Assembly (NCBI GenBank): GCA_026193155.1 | Contig: JAPHSI010000241.1 | Coordinates: 1 to 9,286, forward strand | Length of the DNA: 9,286 nucleotides | Source: Sulfurimonadaceae bacterium | Lineage (GTDB): Bacteria; Campylobacterota; Campylobacteria; Campylobacterales; Sulfurimonadaceae | Direction of reading: 5' to 3' | Shown: positions 1 to 7,656 of the stretch, piece after piece | Numbering within the stretch: the stretch's first letter is position 1 | Layout: each line of letters begins with the position of its first letter | The notes under the pieces: generated by a model | Told to the model about the DNA's origin: nothing | Databases searched by the model: none | What the model saw: the letters and a program-made list of their open reading frames with translations, nothing else | Position numbers and translations under genes: made by a program

Positions 1-22
1 ACTGAGTTCGTTATTCAGTAGG

Positions 23-2395
23 CTAATTTTTCTCACTATGAGTTGATTTATAAAACTCTTTAACTTTTAGTGAGAGCTCTTTTACTCTTTTTGTAACTAA
101 ATCATTCACTTTACTAGCCTTTACACCTGTTAAGACTTCAATTCCCTCATCTATAGACTCAACTGCATAGATAGCAAACTTTTTAGCTTTAACAGCTTTT
201 AATACATCATCTTTTAACATAAGATGCTTCACATTTGTTTTTGGGATTATAACTGCATATGAAGCTTTTGAATCATTCTTCATACATACATCAAAAAAAC
301 CTTCTATTTTCTCATTTACTCCACCTATAGGCTGAATCTCGCCAAACTGGTTTACTGAACCTGTAACAGCAATATTTTGCTTTATAGCTAATCCTGATAG
401 CGATGAAAGAAGAGCATAAAGCTCAGTAGAAGAAGCACTATCTCCATCTATCTGTCCATATGACTGTTCAAACACTAAAGATGCACTAAGACTTAGTGGT
501 ATTTCATTAGCATATTTTGAACCTAAGTATGAAGATAAAATCATAATACCCTTAGAGTGTATAGGTCCTCCTAATTCTACTTTACGTTCAATATCAATTA
601 TCTCACCCTTACCTATTCGTGTAGTTGCTGTTATTCGTGAAGGTGAACCAAAACTATGTCCACCTATTGAAATATAAGTTAAAGCATTAATTTGCCCTAT
701 CTTTTCTCCGCTAAGGTCTATCATAATCGTACCGTCATCTATCAAGTCATAAAGTTTTGTCTGTATTCTTTTTTTTCTTTGCACTTGAGAAGTTAATGCT
801 TTTTCAATATCCTTTTTCTCTATAGCCTTATGATTTAGCTCTTTTGAATAATAATCCGCTTCTTTTAACAAATCAGATAAAGTTCGCAAGTGTGTAGATA
901 ACTTCAGTGAATGAGATATATTTCTTGAGCTTTGTTCAATCACTCTTGCAACAGCTTGTGGAGTTAGAGGTAATAGTTTATCCTGTTTTGAAATATTACC
1001 AATCATTTGAGCATAAAGCTTTACATTTTTTTCATTTCTTGGCATCTCATCTTCAAAATCTACATTTACTTTAAAGAGTTCTTTAAAATCAGGATCATAC
1101 TGATACAAAAGATAATAAAGCATTCTCTCACCGATAAGTACAATTTTCACATCTATAGGTATAGGTTCGGGTTCTAGTGACGTAGTTGTTATAAAAGAGT
1201 ATTGTTGAGCCAATGATTCTATACGTATTTCTTTTGAGCGTAATACTCTTTTTAATTCATCATACGCAAATGGCTGTGTTAAAAGTTTTCTTGCATCTAG
1301 TATCAAGTAACCGCCATTTGCTCTGTGTAATGCTCCTGCTTTTATCATATTAAAGTTTGTAACTAAAGTACCTACTTGAGATACATGCTCAATCTTACCT
1401 ATAAGGTTTTGGTAAGTAGGATTATCTTCATAAATTACGGGTGCATTTATATTATTTTCATGAGATATAAAAAGATTAACTTCATATTTCTCAAATGAAG
1501 GTGTATAGTAATCTTTCATAAATGGCGGGAGATTCATATTGTCAGCTTTTGGCAAAAAATCTTGTGTATGTTTTATTACATCATTTTGTAATTCATCTAA
1601 ATATTTTACTACCTTCTCATTATTTTTATACTTATGTTTCACTTCATCTATGAGCGAACCGACTGCTTGTTGTGTAACTTTTTTATCATGTGATTTAAGT
1701 TCTTTTTGTAACGATTTATTTAACTGACTTACTTTTCTAAGTTCTTCTTTTACAATTGACTCAAATTCATTCATCCTTTTTTGAATCTCTTTTTTCTTCC
1801 TTGCATCTATTGCATTAAACTCTTCAGGTGAGAGAATTTTTCCATCTACTATTGGAACAAATGTAACCCGACTAGCATATGTTGCATTCATTGATACTTC
1901 GTACTCTTTAGCCTTTTCCTGTAAGTATAAAAATATTTCAGATTGTTTATCAACATACTTCTTGTTAATAGCCTCAACATCATTTCTGTACTCATTACTA
2001 TCAAAGATTGAGGGAAGTATAGTTTTTACAAGTCCTATAAGTTCATCAATATCATTTTTAAATTGCCATGCTTCTCCTGCTTTTAGCTTTATAACAATCG
2101 GTTTTTGATAATTTTTAAAATTATTTACATAACACCAATCACTGATATTATTTTCTTTTTTTGATTTCTTTTTTAAAAACTCACTTACTATAGAGTGCTT
2201 TCCACTTCCAGATGTACCCATTACAAATAAATTATATCCATCTTGCTTTATGTTTGTACCAAACTTCACAGCTTCAACAGCTTCAACTTGACCAATTGGT
2301 TGTTTTAACGGTTTTAAATCATCTGTAGTAGTAAAATCAAATATTGAAGTATCACATTTATTGTAGAGTTGTTTAACATCGAGAGAGCTAATCAT
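23..2395 (-). CDS. Lon-like AAA+ serine protease (LonB/COG1067 type)
   Basis: Predicted ATP-dependent protease of the bacterial Lon-like family with AAA_32 and Lon_C type domains, probably cytoplasmic and acting in protein quality control. Numbering is from the upstream ATG at 2401. Walker A is GTSGSGKH at 62-69. Residues about 140-285 are a charged, helical, coiled-coil-like insertion. The block from about 321 to 340 (PVIYEDNPTYQNL) and HRANGGYLILDA at 359-370, a degenerate Walker B, are typical of this group rather than of classical LonA, whose N-terminal substrate domain is absent. The C-terminal protease domain has Ser655 in DGDSAS and Lys698 in GGVNEK. The 43-residue spacing equals that of the E. 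coli Lon Ser679-Lys722 dyad, so the protease should be active. I prefer the second ATG (2395) because AAAGGG lies about 6 bases before it but directly touches the first ATG (2401). The gene is monocistronic as far as visible, ending TAG near the window edge. Native substrates are unknown. Confidence 0.93.
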   Translation of the reverse strand: MISSLDVKQLYNKCDTSIFDFTTTDDLKPLKQPIGQVEAVEAVKFGTNIKQDGYNLFVMGTSGSGKHSIVSEFLKKKSKKENNISDWCYVNNFKNYQKPIVIKLKAGEAWQFKNDIDELIGLVKTILPSIFDSNEYRNDVEAINKKYVDKQSEIFLYLQEKAKEYEVSMNATYASRVTFVPIVDGKILSPEEFNAIDARKKKEIQKRMNEFESIVKEELRKVSQLNKSLQKELKSHDKKVTQQAVGSLIDEVKHKYKNNEKVVKYLDELQNDVIKHTQDFLPKADNMNLPPFMKDYYTPSFEKYEVNLFISHENNINAPVIYEDNPTYQNLIGKIEHVSQVGTLVTNFNMIKAGALHRANGGYLILDARKLLTQPFAYDELKRVLRSKEIRIESLAQQYSFITTTSLEPEPIPIDVKIVLIGERMLYYLLYQYDPDFKELFKVNVDFEDEMPRNEKNVKLYAQMIGNISKQDKLLPLTPQAVARVIEQSSRNISHSLKLSTHLRTLSDLLKEADYYSKELNHKAIEKKDIEKALTSQVQRKKRIQTKLYDLIDDGTIMIDLSGEKIGQINALTYISIGGHSFGSPSRITATTRIGKGEIIDIERKVELGGPIHSKGIMILSSYLGSKYANEIPLSLSASLVFEQSYGQIDGDSASSTELYALLSSLSGLAIKQNIAVTGSVNQFGEIQPIGGVNEKIEGFFDVCMKNDSKASYAVIIPKTNVKHLMLKDDVLKAVKAKKFAIYAVESIDEGIEVLTGVKASKVNDLVTKRVKELSLKVKEFYKSTHSEKN

Positions 2396-2421
2396 TTTCA
2401 TCCCTTTTAGTTATAGTACAT

Positions 2422-2451
2422 TATGAAAAATTATACACATAATTTTTCATA
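2422..2451. repeat. Perfect 13-bp inverted repeat, candidate operator
   Basis: The arms at 2422-2434 and 2439-2451 are exact reverse complements around a 4-base ACAC centre. The left arm is TATGAAAAATTAT. The dyad covers the -10 box of the Lon-like gene and is centred about 60 bases upstream of the predicted acpS start point. This is a good position for a repressor of the protease gene, or a regulator of both genes. It does not match the CIRCE consensus, and I cannot name the regulator. The arms are AT-rich, so chance is not excluded. Confidence 0.6.
2430..2435 (-). promoter_or_regulatory. -10 box of the Lon-like protease gene
   Basis: TATAAT on the minus strand lies about 35 bases before the ATG at 2395, giving a predicted 5' leader of roughly 25-30 bases. 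No -35 consensus is visible, which is usual for sigma-70 promoters in Campylobacterota. The box is embedded in the 2422-2451 inverted repeat. Confidence 0.6.
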
Positions 2452-2483
2452 TTTCACTTAAATAAAAAAAATAGTTATATCGC

Positions 2484-2489
2484 TATAAT
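2484..2489 (+). promoter_or_regulatory. -10 box of acpS
   Basis: A perfect TATAAT lies 28 bases before the acpS ATG, with no recognisable -35 but a run of A just upstream. The predicted start of transcription is near 2496, leaving a leader of about 20 bases with a weak ribosome binding site (ATAGG, 7 bases before ATG). Confidence 0.6.
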
Positions 2490-2517
2490 ATCAATAATAT
2501 TTAAAATAGGTACACAA

Positions 2518-2871
2518 ATGATAGGTATAGACTTAATTAAAACTTCCAGAATGAAGCGTTTAATGGATCGTTTTGATAAAAAAGCACTTCAAAAATTTTT
2601 GTCTGAAGATGAGATTTTACTTGTTAAAAACCATAAAACTGCAGCTGGGTTTTGGGCTGTAAAAGAGGCTGTATCAAAAGCTTTGGGTACTGGCATAGGA
2701 AGTGAATGTGCATTTCATGATATAAGTATCTCAAAAACATCAAAAGGTGCACCTAAAATAGAGTTATCTGAAAAAGTAATCGAGAGTTTTAATGTAACTG
2801 ATACAAGTGTATCAATTACACATGACGGGGAGTATGCTATAGCCGTAGTTGCTATAGAGACAAAGTCCTGA
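2518..2871 (+). CDS. acpS: Holo-[acyl-carrier-protein] synthase
   Basis: AcpS transfers 4'-phosphopantetheine from coenzyme A to the serine of apo-acyl carrier protein, switching on fatty acid synthesis in the cytoplasm. The 117-residue length is normal for the family. It opens with MIGIDL, where Asp5 is the conserved metal-binding residue. It carries the signature WAVKEAVSKALGTG at 46-59, with metal ligand Glu50 and Lys54, and ends with the SVSITHDGEYAIAVV block at 97-111. These are the defining motifs of the trimeric AcpS-type phosphopantetheinyl transferases. The gene is alone on the plus strand, divergent from the Lon-like protease and with its own TATAAT. Its TGA stop directly abuts the stop of thiS on the other strand, and no terminator hairpin with a T tract is visible between them. 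Confidence 0.97.
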   Translation: MIGIDLIKTSRMKRLMDRFDKKALQKFLSEDEILLVKNHKTAAGFWAVKEAVSKALGTGIGSECAFHDISISKTSKGAPKIELSEKVIESFNVTDTSVSITHDGEYAIAVVAIETKS

Positions 2872-3072
2872 TTAACCACCGCCTACAAAGTCTAAAAGTT
2901 CTAACTTATCACCGTCGTTAGGTTTAAACTCAGACCATTTGTCTTGTTTGACTATCTCCATATTTACCGCAGCTGCCATAACCTTTCCCTCTAAGTTTAA
3001 TTCTTTTAGTATCTCTTGAAGTGACTTTCCGTCTTCAAATTCTTTATTCTCACCGTTTATTATTAGTTTCAT
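2872..3072 (-). CDS. thiS: Sulfur carrier protein ThiS
   Basis: ThiS is a small ubiquitin-like protein. Its C-terminal glycine is adenylated by ThiF and then converted to a thiocarboxylate, which donates sulfur to ThiG for the thiazole ring of thiamine. The protein is 66 residues long, as expected. It begins MKLIINGENKEF, has the central helix SLQEILKELNLEGK at 17-30 and the VAVN-like strand AAAVNMEIV, and ends DFVGGG, the required free Gly-Gly tail. MoaD is a less likely alternative because of the short length and the AAAVN motif. No other thiamine gene is in the window. The ribosome binding site is poor: only A-rich sequence precedes the ATG. Confidence 0.93.
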   Translation of the reverse strand: MKLIINGENKEFEDGKSLQEILKELNLEGKVMAAAVNMEIVKQDKWSEFKPNDGDKLELLDFVGGG

Positions 3073-3098
3073 AGTTTTTCTTTTTCTAGTTTTTACGA

Positions 3099-3104
3099 AT
3101 TTTA
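3099..3104 (-). promoter_or_regulatory. Possible -10 box of thiS
   Basis: TAAAAT on the minus strand lies 26 bases before the thiS ATG, in the 68-base gap after the YjbR-family gene. Read-through from the atpB group is an alternative, as no terminator is evident in this gap. In such AT-rich DNA this match is weak. Confidence 0.3.
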
Positions 3105-3140
3105 TCTAAAGATTATTAAAAAAGATTTATGTTTTTGTTC

Positions 3141-3503
3141 TTAATGTTTTGTATAATTAAGCTCTTCTTTTTGAGCTTTGGTTAATTTCGATACTACTAA
3201 TTCATATGATTCATCTATCATATCTTCTAAAATATCTTGTGGCATCTCACCATCCAATATTATAGTATTCCAATGTTTCTTATTCATATGGTATCCGGGT
3301 TTGACACACTTATATATATCACGGTAAGCTAAACAATCATCAGGAGTAGCTTTTAAATTTATTCGAAGAGGATTTGCATCTATACCTACAAGTGCAAATA
3401 TTTTATTCATAACTTTAAATACAGCCACTTCTACTCCAAAAGGGAATTCTTTTGTAGCGCCCTGTTTAGAAAGACAGATTGCTTCAAGTTCTTTTAGTTG
3501 CAT
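3141..3503 (-). CDS. MmcQ/YjbR family protein
   Basis: A 120-residue protein of the MmcQ/YjbR family, which has a CyaY-like fold. Some family members are described as DNA-binding, but no biochemical role is established. Recognisable parts are GATKEFPFGVEVAVFKV from about residue 15 to 31, a beta stretch KIFALVG, the family hallmark KPGYHMNKKHWNTIILDG at about 68-85, and the C-terminal SYELVVSKL. There is no signal peptide or membrane segment, so it is cytosolic. Its ATG directly follows the TAG stop of the upstream 85-aa membrane protein (TAGATG) with no good ribosome binding site, which suggests translational coupling. It is probably the last gene of the atpB transcript. The family call is firm; the function is not known. 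Confidence 0.88.
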   Translation of the reverse strand: MQLKELEAICLSKQGATKEFPFGVEVAVFKVMNKIFALVGIDANPLRINLKATPDDCLAYRDIYKCVKPGYHMNKKHWNTIILDGEMPQDILEDMIDESYELVVSKLTKAQKEELNYTKH

Positions 3504-3761
3504 CTATTGTTCTTTAGTTAAATCTTCAAGTAACTTAGTTTGTTTTTTACTCTCATCAAGTCTTTGACGATTTATTACAAATGCATCTAATGCCAAAATC
3601 ATAAAAAGTGAAAAGAAAATAAAACATATTGAAAAAAATATAGAAGTAAAAAAGCCCATAAATAAAAAGGACTTAAAAGTTATAAGAGCACCAAAAAGGA
3701 CAACTGCCCATGATGCTCCAAACAAAAAACTTACAATTCTATGAAAGGTAGTTTCTTGCAT
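3504..3761 (-). CDS. Small two-helix membrane protein, unknown function
   Basis: I do not recognise this 85-residue protein. It has two very hydrophobic, Phe-rich segments, about residues 9-29 and 31-59, with one lysine (Lys30) at the turn, and looks like an inner-membrane helical hairpin. Residues 64-85 are a charged, probably helical cytoplasmic tail. It starts 15 bases after the atpB stop, with no clear ribosome binding site, and its stop abuts the start of the YjbR-family gene, so the three genes are probably co-transcribed. Position next to atpB raises the idea of an ATP synthase-associated factor, but it is downstream and does not resemble AtpI, so this is only speculation. The tight packing on both sides supports it as a real gene. 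Confidence 0.72.
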   Translation of the reverse strand: MQETTFHRIVSFLFGASWAVVLFGALITFKSFLFMGFFTSIFFSICFIFFSLFMILALDAFVINRQRLDESKKQTKLLEDLTKEQ

Positions 3762-3776
3762 AATTATGTGGGAGTT

Positions 3777-4451
3777 TTAGTGGTCTTCCATAACTACTGC
3801 ACCAGTTAGATACACGTAAGTTAACATCATGAAAATGAAAGCTTGTAAGAAAGCCATAAAAGTTAGTAATGCAAATGGAATCATAGGTAAAATCCATGGA
3901 GCCAGCATTAATATTACCATTAAGAACATATCATCACCTTTTACATTTCCAAATAAACGGAAAGATAAAGATACAAGTCTTGAGAAGTGAGATACGATTT
4001 CAATCGGGAACATTAACCAGTATAACCACCATACAGGACCTAAAAAGTGTTTGAAGTATTTTATAACACCATTACGACGAATACCTTCAAAGTTGTAGTA
4101 AACAAATACAGCTAAAGCTAATGTAAATGCAAATTCTAAAAATGCAGTCGGAGCTTCAAAGCCAGGAACAACACCGATTAAGTTAGCAATACCAACAAAT
4201 AGACCTATAGTAGCTACAAGAGGAAGATAACGAAGAGCTTCTTCTTTACCCATAGTATCTGTTCCCATTTTAAGAACACCGGAAATATATGCTTCCATAA
4301 CATTTTGAGTTCCTGATGGAACCAGTTTTAAGTTGCTCATAGCCATCTTTGCTAAGATTATAGCTATACCAGCTGCTAATAGCATATGCGTAGTATATAT
4401 AAATTCCTTAGAGTGTGATACAAGCCCGAAAAAAGTAAACAATTCACCCAT
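3777..4451 (-). CDS. atpB: F0F1 ATP synthase subunit a
   Basis: Subunit a forms the two proton half-channels of the F0 sector in the inner membrane and, with the c-ring, converts proton flow to rotation. At 224 residues it is somewhat shorter than E. coli subunit a, as in related bacteria. The essential arginine is Arg165 in LSFRLFGNVKGDD (E. coli Arg210), Asp174 stands where E. coli has Glu219, and Gln203 in FLQAFIFMMLTYVYL matches Gln252. Several membrane helices are obvious, including about 22-37, 76-95, 104-120 and 175-215. A good ribosome binding site, GGGAG (4461-4465), lies 9 bases before the ATG. The other atp genes are absent, and the separate location of atpB is known in H. pylori and C. 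jejuni. It has its own promoter although it follows the RND gene by 61 bases. Confidence 0.97.
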   Translation of the reverse strand: MGELFTFFGLVSHSKEFIYTTHMLLAAGIAIILAKMAMSNLKLVPSGTQNVMEAYISGVLKMGTDTMGKEEALRYLPLVATIGLFVGIANLIGVVPGFEAPTAFLEFAFTLALAVFVYYNFEGIRRNGVIKYFKHFLGPVWWLYWLMFPIEIVSHFSRLVSLSFRLFGNVKGDDMFLMVILMLAPWILPMIPFALLTFMAFLQAFIFMMLTYVYLTGAVVMEDH

Positions 4452-4483
4452 TAGTGTAAACTCCCAGTTTAAAAATTACCGCA

Positions 4484-4489
4484 ATTATA
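4484..4489 (-). promoter_or_regulatory. -10 box of atpB
   Basis: A perfect TATAAT on the minus strand sits 33 bases before the atpB ATG, inside the 61-base gap after the RND stop. The expected leader is about 26 bases and includes the GGGAG ribosome binding site. No -35 consensus is seen, and no terminator for the RND gene precedes it, so read-through may also feed atpB. Confidence 0.6.
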
Positions 4490-4512
4490 ATCAACCTTGC
4501 ATTAAATTATTA

Positions 4513-7500
4513 TTAGACTTTATCCAAACTTTGTATTTTAGGCTCTTTTATTTTATAAAGTACAGCATAAAGTAACGGTATATACACTAAATTTAGCACG
4601 GTAGCCCAAGCAATTCCATAACCCAGTGATACTGCCATCGGTTGAAGTATCATTGCTTGACCTGATGCAAAAAATATTAAAGTTGAGAGTCCAAGCACAG
4701 TGGTAATAGATGTTAACAAAATAGGTCTTAAACGAGTAAGTGCTTTTTTCATCAACTCTTCTGTATTTGTTGCATCTTTTATGAAACTAACCATAATAAG
4801 TCCATCATTTACAACAACTCCCGCTAGTCCCACTATCCCTACCATACCCGGCATTGTAAGGTTTATACCCATTATAATATGTCCTAAAAACACACCAAAT
4901 AATACAAGAGGAATTGTACTGATTACAATTAACGATTTTTTTATAGAATCAAACAACCAAACAAGAGTAATAAAAATTAAAAAAATTGCAATAATGGCAG
5001 ACTGCATCATCTCTTTCATGTTTTTAGCATTTTCTTTTTCTTCACCCTTTATATCTACTTTGAAACCGTCATTCTCTAACTTTTTAAATGCCCCTTGCAT
5101 CCTTGCTATAACTTCTGAGGAAGTTATACTTTTTTTGTCTATTGAGGCAAATACACTTCTTATACGAATACCATCTTCTTTTTTAAGGTCTACAAATCCC
5201 TGTTTATATATAAAATCACATATATCTTTTAACGCTACAAACTGACTCGTATTTGGAACTTGCAGTTCCACTGTATCTATGGATGATATAAATTCATTCA
5301 TATTACTTTCTATTTTCATACGTAATAAACCTATATCACTAAAAAGCTTTCCATACTCACCTTTAAGATAATACGAACGTAATTCAGATGATACTAATTG
5401 CTCATTAAAACCTAACTCTTGTCCATACTCATTTACACGAAGTTTTAACTCCATTTCACCTATATTTGCATCATTTGATATATTTGAAATACCATTTATT
5501 TTTTTAAGTTCTTCCTCAAGGTAAGCGATAGCGGCTAAAATATCTTTATTTGATTTTGAACTCAAGCTTACTTCAAAATCATTTGCAACAACACCTGCAC
5601 CAGGTACTTTTACAACTAACTCTTCAAATAAAAGTTCATCATTTACTTTAACATCTTTAAGCGGTTCAATAACATTTTTTAAATCGTCTGCTATATCAAC
5701 AGCATATTTTTTTCTAATTAATACACTTGGGTCATACTCGACAGACAGATATGGGCTTATATATGTATCAAAAATATTTTCAGGGGCTTTTTCATGAAGG
5801 TCTATAAATATGTGAAACATATTTTCCCCGATAATAGCCCTGTTTTTTGCATCCATCTTAAAACCGATAACACTCGTCACTGACGACATATCGTCCTTAG
5901 ACATATTTTTAAGTATTTTTTGCTCAACTTTACTTACTATTTTTTCAGTATCTTCAAGATCATTATTAATATTTACTTTTCCGTAAACATAAATTTGTGT
6001 GTTGTCAAAATCAGGAAATAATTGAAATTTTGAATTTTTAATTAAAACAACTGTTAATGACAAGATTGTCACTACTATAACAATTAGAGAAATAATTTTT
6101 CTTTTGAAGACAAAATGCAGTGTATTGTTATGCCATAAATAAAGTTTATCCCATAATGCCTTAGTATAATCAGTAGATTTTTTTACACGTAAAAAGTCAT
6201 GCGCATGAAGTGGTAAAAAGTAAAATGCTTCCAATAATGAGGATAACAAAAGCACAGTTATCATAATAGGAATAATTTTTATAAACATTCCCATTTCACC
6301 ACTTAAAAGCAGCATTGGTAAGAATGCAAAAACAGTTGTCAAGGTAGCTGCCAAAACGGCAGGGAACATCTCTGTTGCACCTCTAATCACGGCTTCTCGT
6401 CTATCTAATCCCTCTTCTAAGTACCTATAAATATTTTCAGCTACAACTATAGCCTCATCTACAAGCATACCAAGTGCTATTAGAGCACCAAGCAGTGAAA
6501 GCATGTTTATAGAGTCCCCAAGCAACTCTGTAGCTATAAGACCTATCATGAAGCTCACAGGGATACCTATTGCAACAACTAAAGCAATTCCACGCTCAAC
6601 AAATATAAGCATTGCGGTAAACACAAGCATTAATCCAAAAGCAATGTTTGAGAAAACTACATTAAGACGGTTCTTAATCCATGTAGATGTATCTGTATAG
6701 ATATCATAAGATATCCCTGCATTCTCTTTCTCACTCTTTTTTAATATTTCTCTTATCTGTTTTACAAGCTCTATTGCATTTCCGCTCTCACTTTTAGTAA
6801 CATTAATAGATACATTTCTTACACCGTTATAATGTGATAATTCACTCTCATCACTAAGCTCAAAACTAACATCTGCAATATCACCGATTCTTACCTTAAC
6901 ACCGGCAACACCAACTATAGTATTTTCTATATCTTTTTTTGTTTTTTCACCGTTAAAAGTAGATATATATAGGTGGGAACCCTTTTCATTTATAGTACCG
7001 ATTGGAAAAATAGAACTGATATTTTTTATTGCTGAAACTACTAATGCTGGTTGTAAGTTATTTGCAATAATTTTTTGATTATTTATCCTTACAACAACTT
7101 CCTCATCAGCATCTCCACGAATTGTAATATCACTTAAGTCTTTTAAAGAACTTAGTTTACTTTTTAAATCATCAGCCCTTGCTAAGAGTTCTCTTTTATC
7201 TACATCTCCGGAGAGTGCTATTAAGACCAGTGGAAAACTATGTACCATAATTTTAGCAATTGGTTCAGCCATATCCGATGGCAAGTCTTTTCTAACACCG
7301 TTTACGATATCTTTTACATCATTCAAGACTAGTATATTGTCAGAACCAGGTTTTATATCTACACTTATAGAGAAAGATCCATTTTTTATAGTTGTCTCGA
7401 CGGTTTCTAATTCATCAATGTTTTGTAAATCATCTTCAATTGTTTTTACAACCATCTTATCAAGTACGTCCGCACTTGTTCCAACATAACCTCCGGTTAT

Positions 7501-7644
7501 GACGATTTTATCCATATTCATAGGCGGGAATATTTCTTTTGGAATATTCATATAAGAAAAAACTGAAAGAATGAGAATAAATGCTAAAAATATATGATTT
7601 AATCTTGGTTTATCAATTGCAAATTCAATAAAGTTTCTTATCAT
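4513..7644 (-). CDS. RND family efflux transporter permease (HAE1/AcrB-like)
   Basis: A 1043-residue inner-membrane exporter of the resistance-nodulation-division superfamily, expected to use proton influx to drive export. It has the family layout: TM1 near residues 13-33, a large periplasmic region to about 325, a TM2-TM6 block (about 330-480), TM7 near 515-535, a second periplasmic region to about 875, and TM8-TM12 (880-1030). TM4 carries GMLVDEAIVVAENI (392-405), with Asp396 and Glu397 at the AcrB Asp407/Asp408 positions. TM10 carries GVVVNDGLIMVSF (942-954), with Asn946 where AcrB has Lys940. RLRPILLTSITTVLGL (971-986) is a conserved block. The AAAGG ribosome binding site overlaps the stop of the ftsL-like gene 12 bases upstream, so it belongs to the rsmH operon. 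No membrane-fusion or TolC-like partner is present here. Substrate cannot be predicted; drug, lipid or other envelope molecules are all possible. Confidence 0.93.
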   Translation of the reverse strand: MIRNFIEFAIDKPRLNHIFLAFILILSVFSYMNIPKEIFPPMNMDKIVITGGYVGTSADVLDKMVVKTIEDDLQNIDELETVETTIKNGSFSISVDIKPGSDNILVLNDVKDIVNGVRKDLPSDMAEPIAKIMVHSFPLVLIALSGDVDKRELLARADDLKSKLSSLKDLSDITIRGDADEEVVVRINNQKIIANNLQPALVVSAIKNISSIFPIGTINEKGSHLYISTFNGEKTKKDIENTIVGVAGVKVRIGDIADVSFELSDESELSHYNGVRNVSINVTKSESGNAIELVKQIREILKKSEKENAGISYDIYTDTSTWIKNRLNVVFSNIAFGLMLVFTAMLIFVERGIALVVAIGIPVSFMIGLIATELLGDSINMLSLLGALIALGMLVDEAIVVAENIYRYLEEGLDRREAVIRGATEMFPAVLAATLTTVFAFLPMLLLSGEMGMFIKIIPIMITVLLLSSLLEAFYFLPLHAHDFLRVKKSTDYTKALWDKLYLWHNNTLHFVFKRKIISLIVIVVTILSLTVVLIKNSKFQLFPDFDNTQIYVYGKVNINNDLEDTEKIVSKVEQKILKNMSKDDMSSVTSVIGFKMDAKNRAIIGENMFHIFIDLHEKAPENIFDTYISPYLSVEYDPSVLIRKKYAVDIADDLKNVIEPLKDVKVNDELLFEELVVKVPGAGVVANDFEVSLSSKSNKDILAAIAYLEEELKKINGISNISNDANIGEMELKLRVNEYGQELGFNEQLVSSELRSYYLKGEYGKLFSDIGLLRMKIESNMNEFISSIDTVELQVPNTSQFVALKDICDFIYKQGFVDLKKEDGIRIRSVFASIDKKSITSSEVIARMQGAFKKLENDGFKVDIKGEEKENAKNMKEMMQSAIIAIFLIFITLVWLFDSIKKSLIVISTIPLVLFGVFLGHIIMGINLTMPGMVGIVGLAGVVVNDGLIMVSFIKDATNTEELMKKALTRLRPILLTSITTVLGLSTLIFFASGQAMILQPMAVSLGYGIAWATVLNLVYIPLLYAVLYKIKEPKIQSLDKV

Positions 7645-7656
7645 TAATACTAGCCT

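Noticed and set aside
1..22. Leftmost bases beyond the protease stop
   Set aside because: Too short to show a gene, and no hairpin could be completed within the window.
1539..1727. Short plus-strand open frame
   Set aside because: It lies antisense inside the Lon-like gene, in the coiled-coil region, and has no recognisable protein features.
2837..2857. 7-bp inverted repeat CTATAGC/GCTATAG near the end of acpS
   Set aside because: It lies inside the coding region and is followed by no T tract on either strand, so it is not a credible terminator; probably chance.
2872..3072. MoaD instead of ThiS
   Set aside because: The 66-residue length, the AAAVNMEIV strand and the FVGGG ending fit ThiS better.
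3073..3140. Gap after the YjbR-family gene considered as a terminator
   Set aside because: It is AT-rich with A and T runs and direct repeats of AAAGATT, but I found no stable stem, so no terminator is called.
4333..4575. Plus-strand open frame spanning the atpB start and the RND end
   Set aside because: It overlaps two firmly identified minus-strand genes and the atpB promoter, and its product has no family features.
4700..5245. A 181-codon open frame on the plus strand
   Set aside because: It is antisense to the conserved RND coding sequence, its protein is low-complexity and resembles no family, and no ribosome binding site was evident.
6503..6700. Short plus-strand open frame
   Set aside because: It is antisense to conserved RND helices and is explained by their codon pattern.
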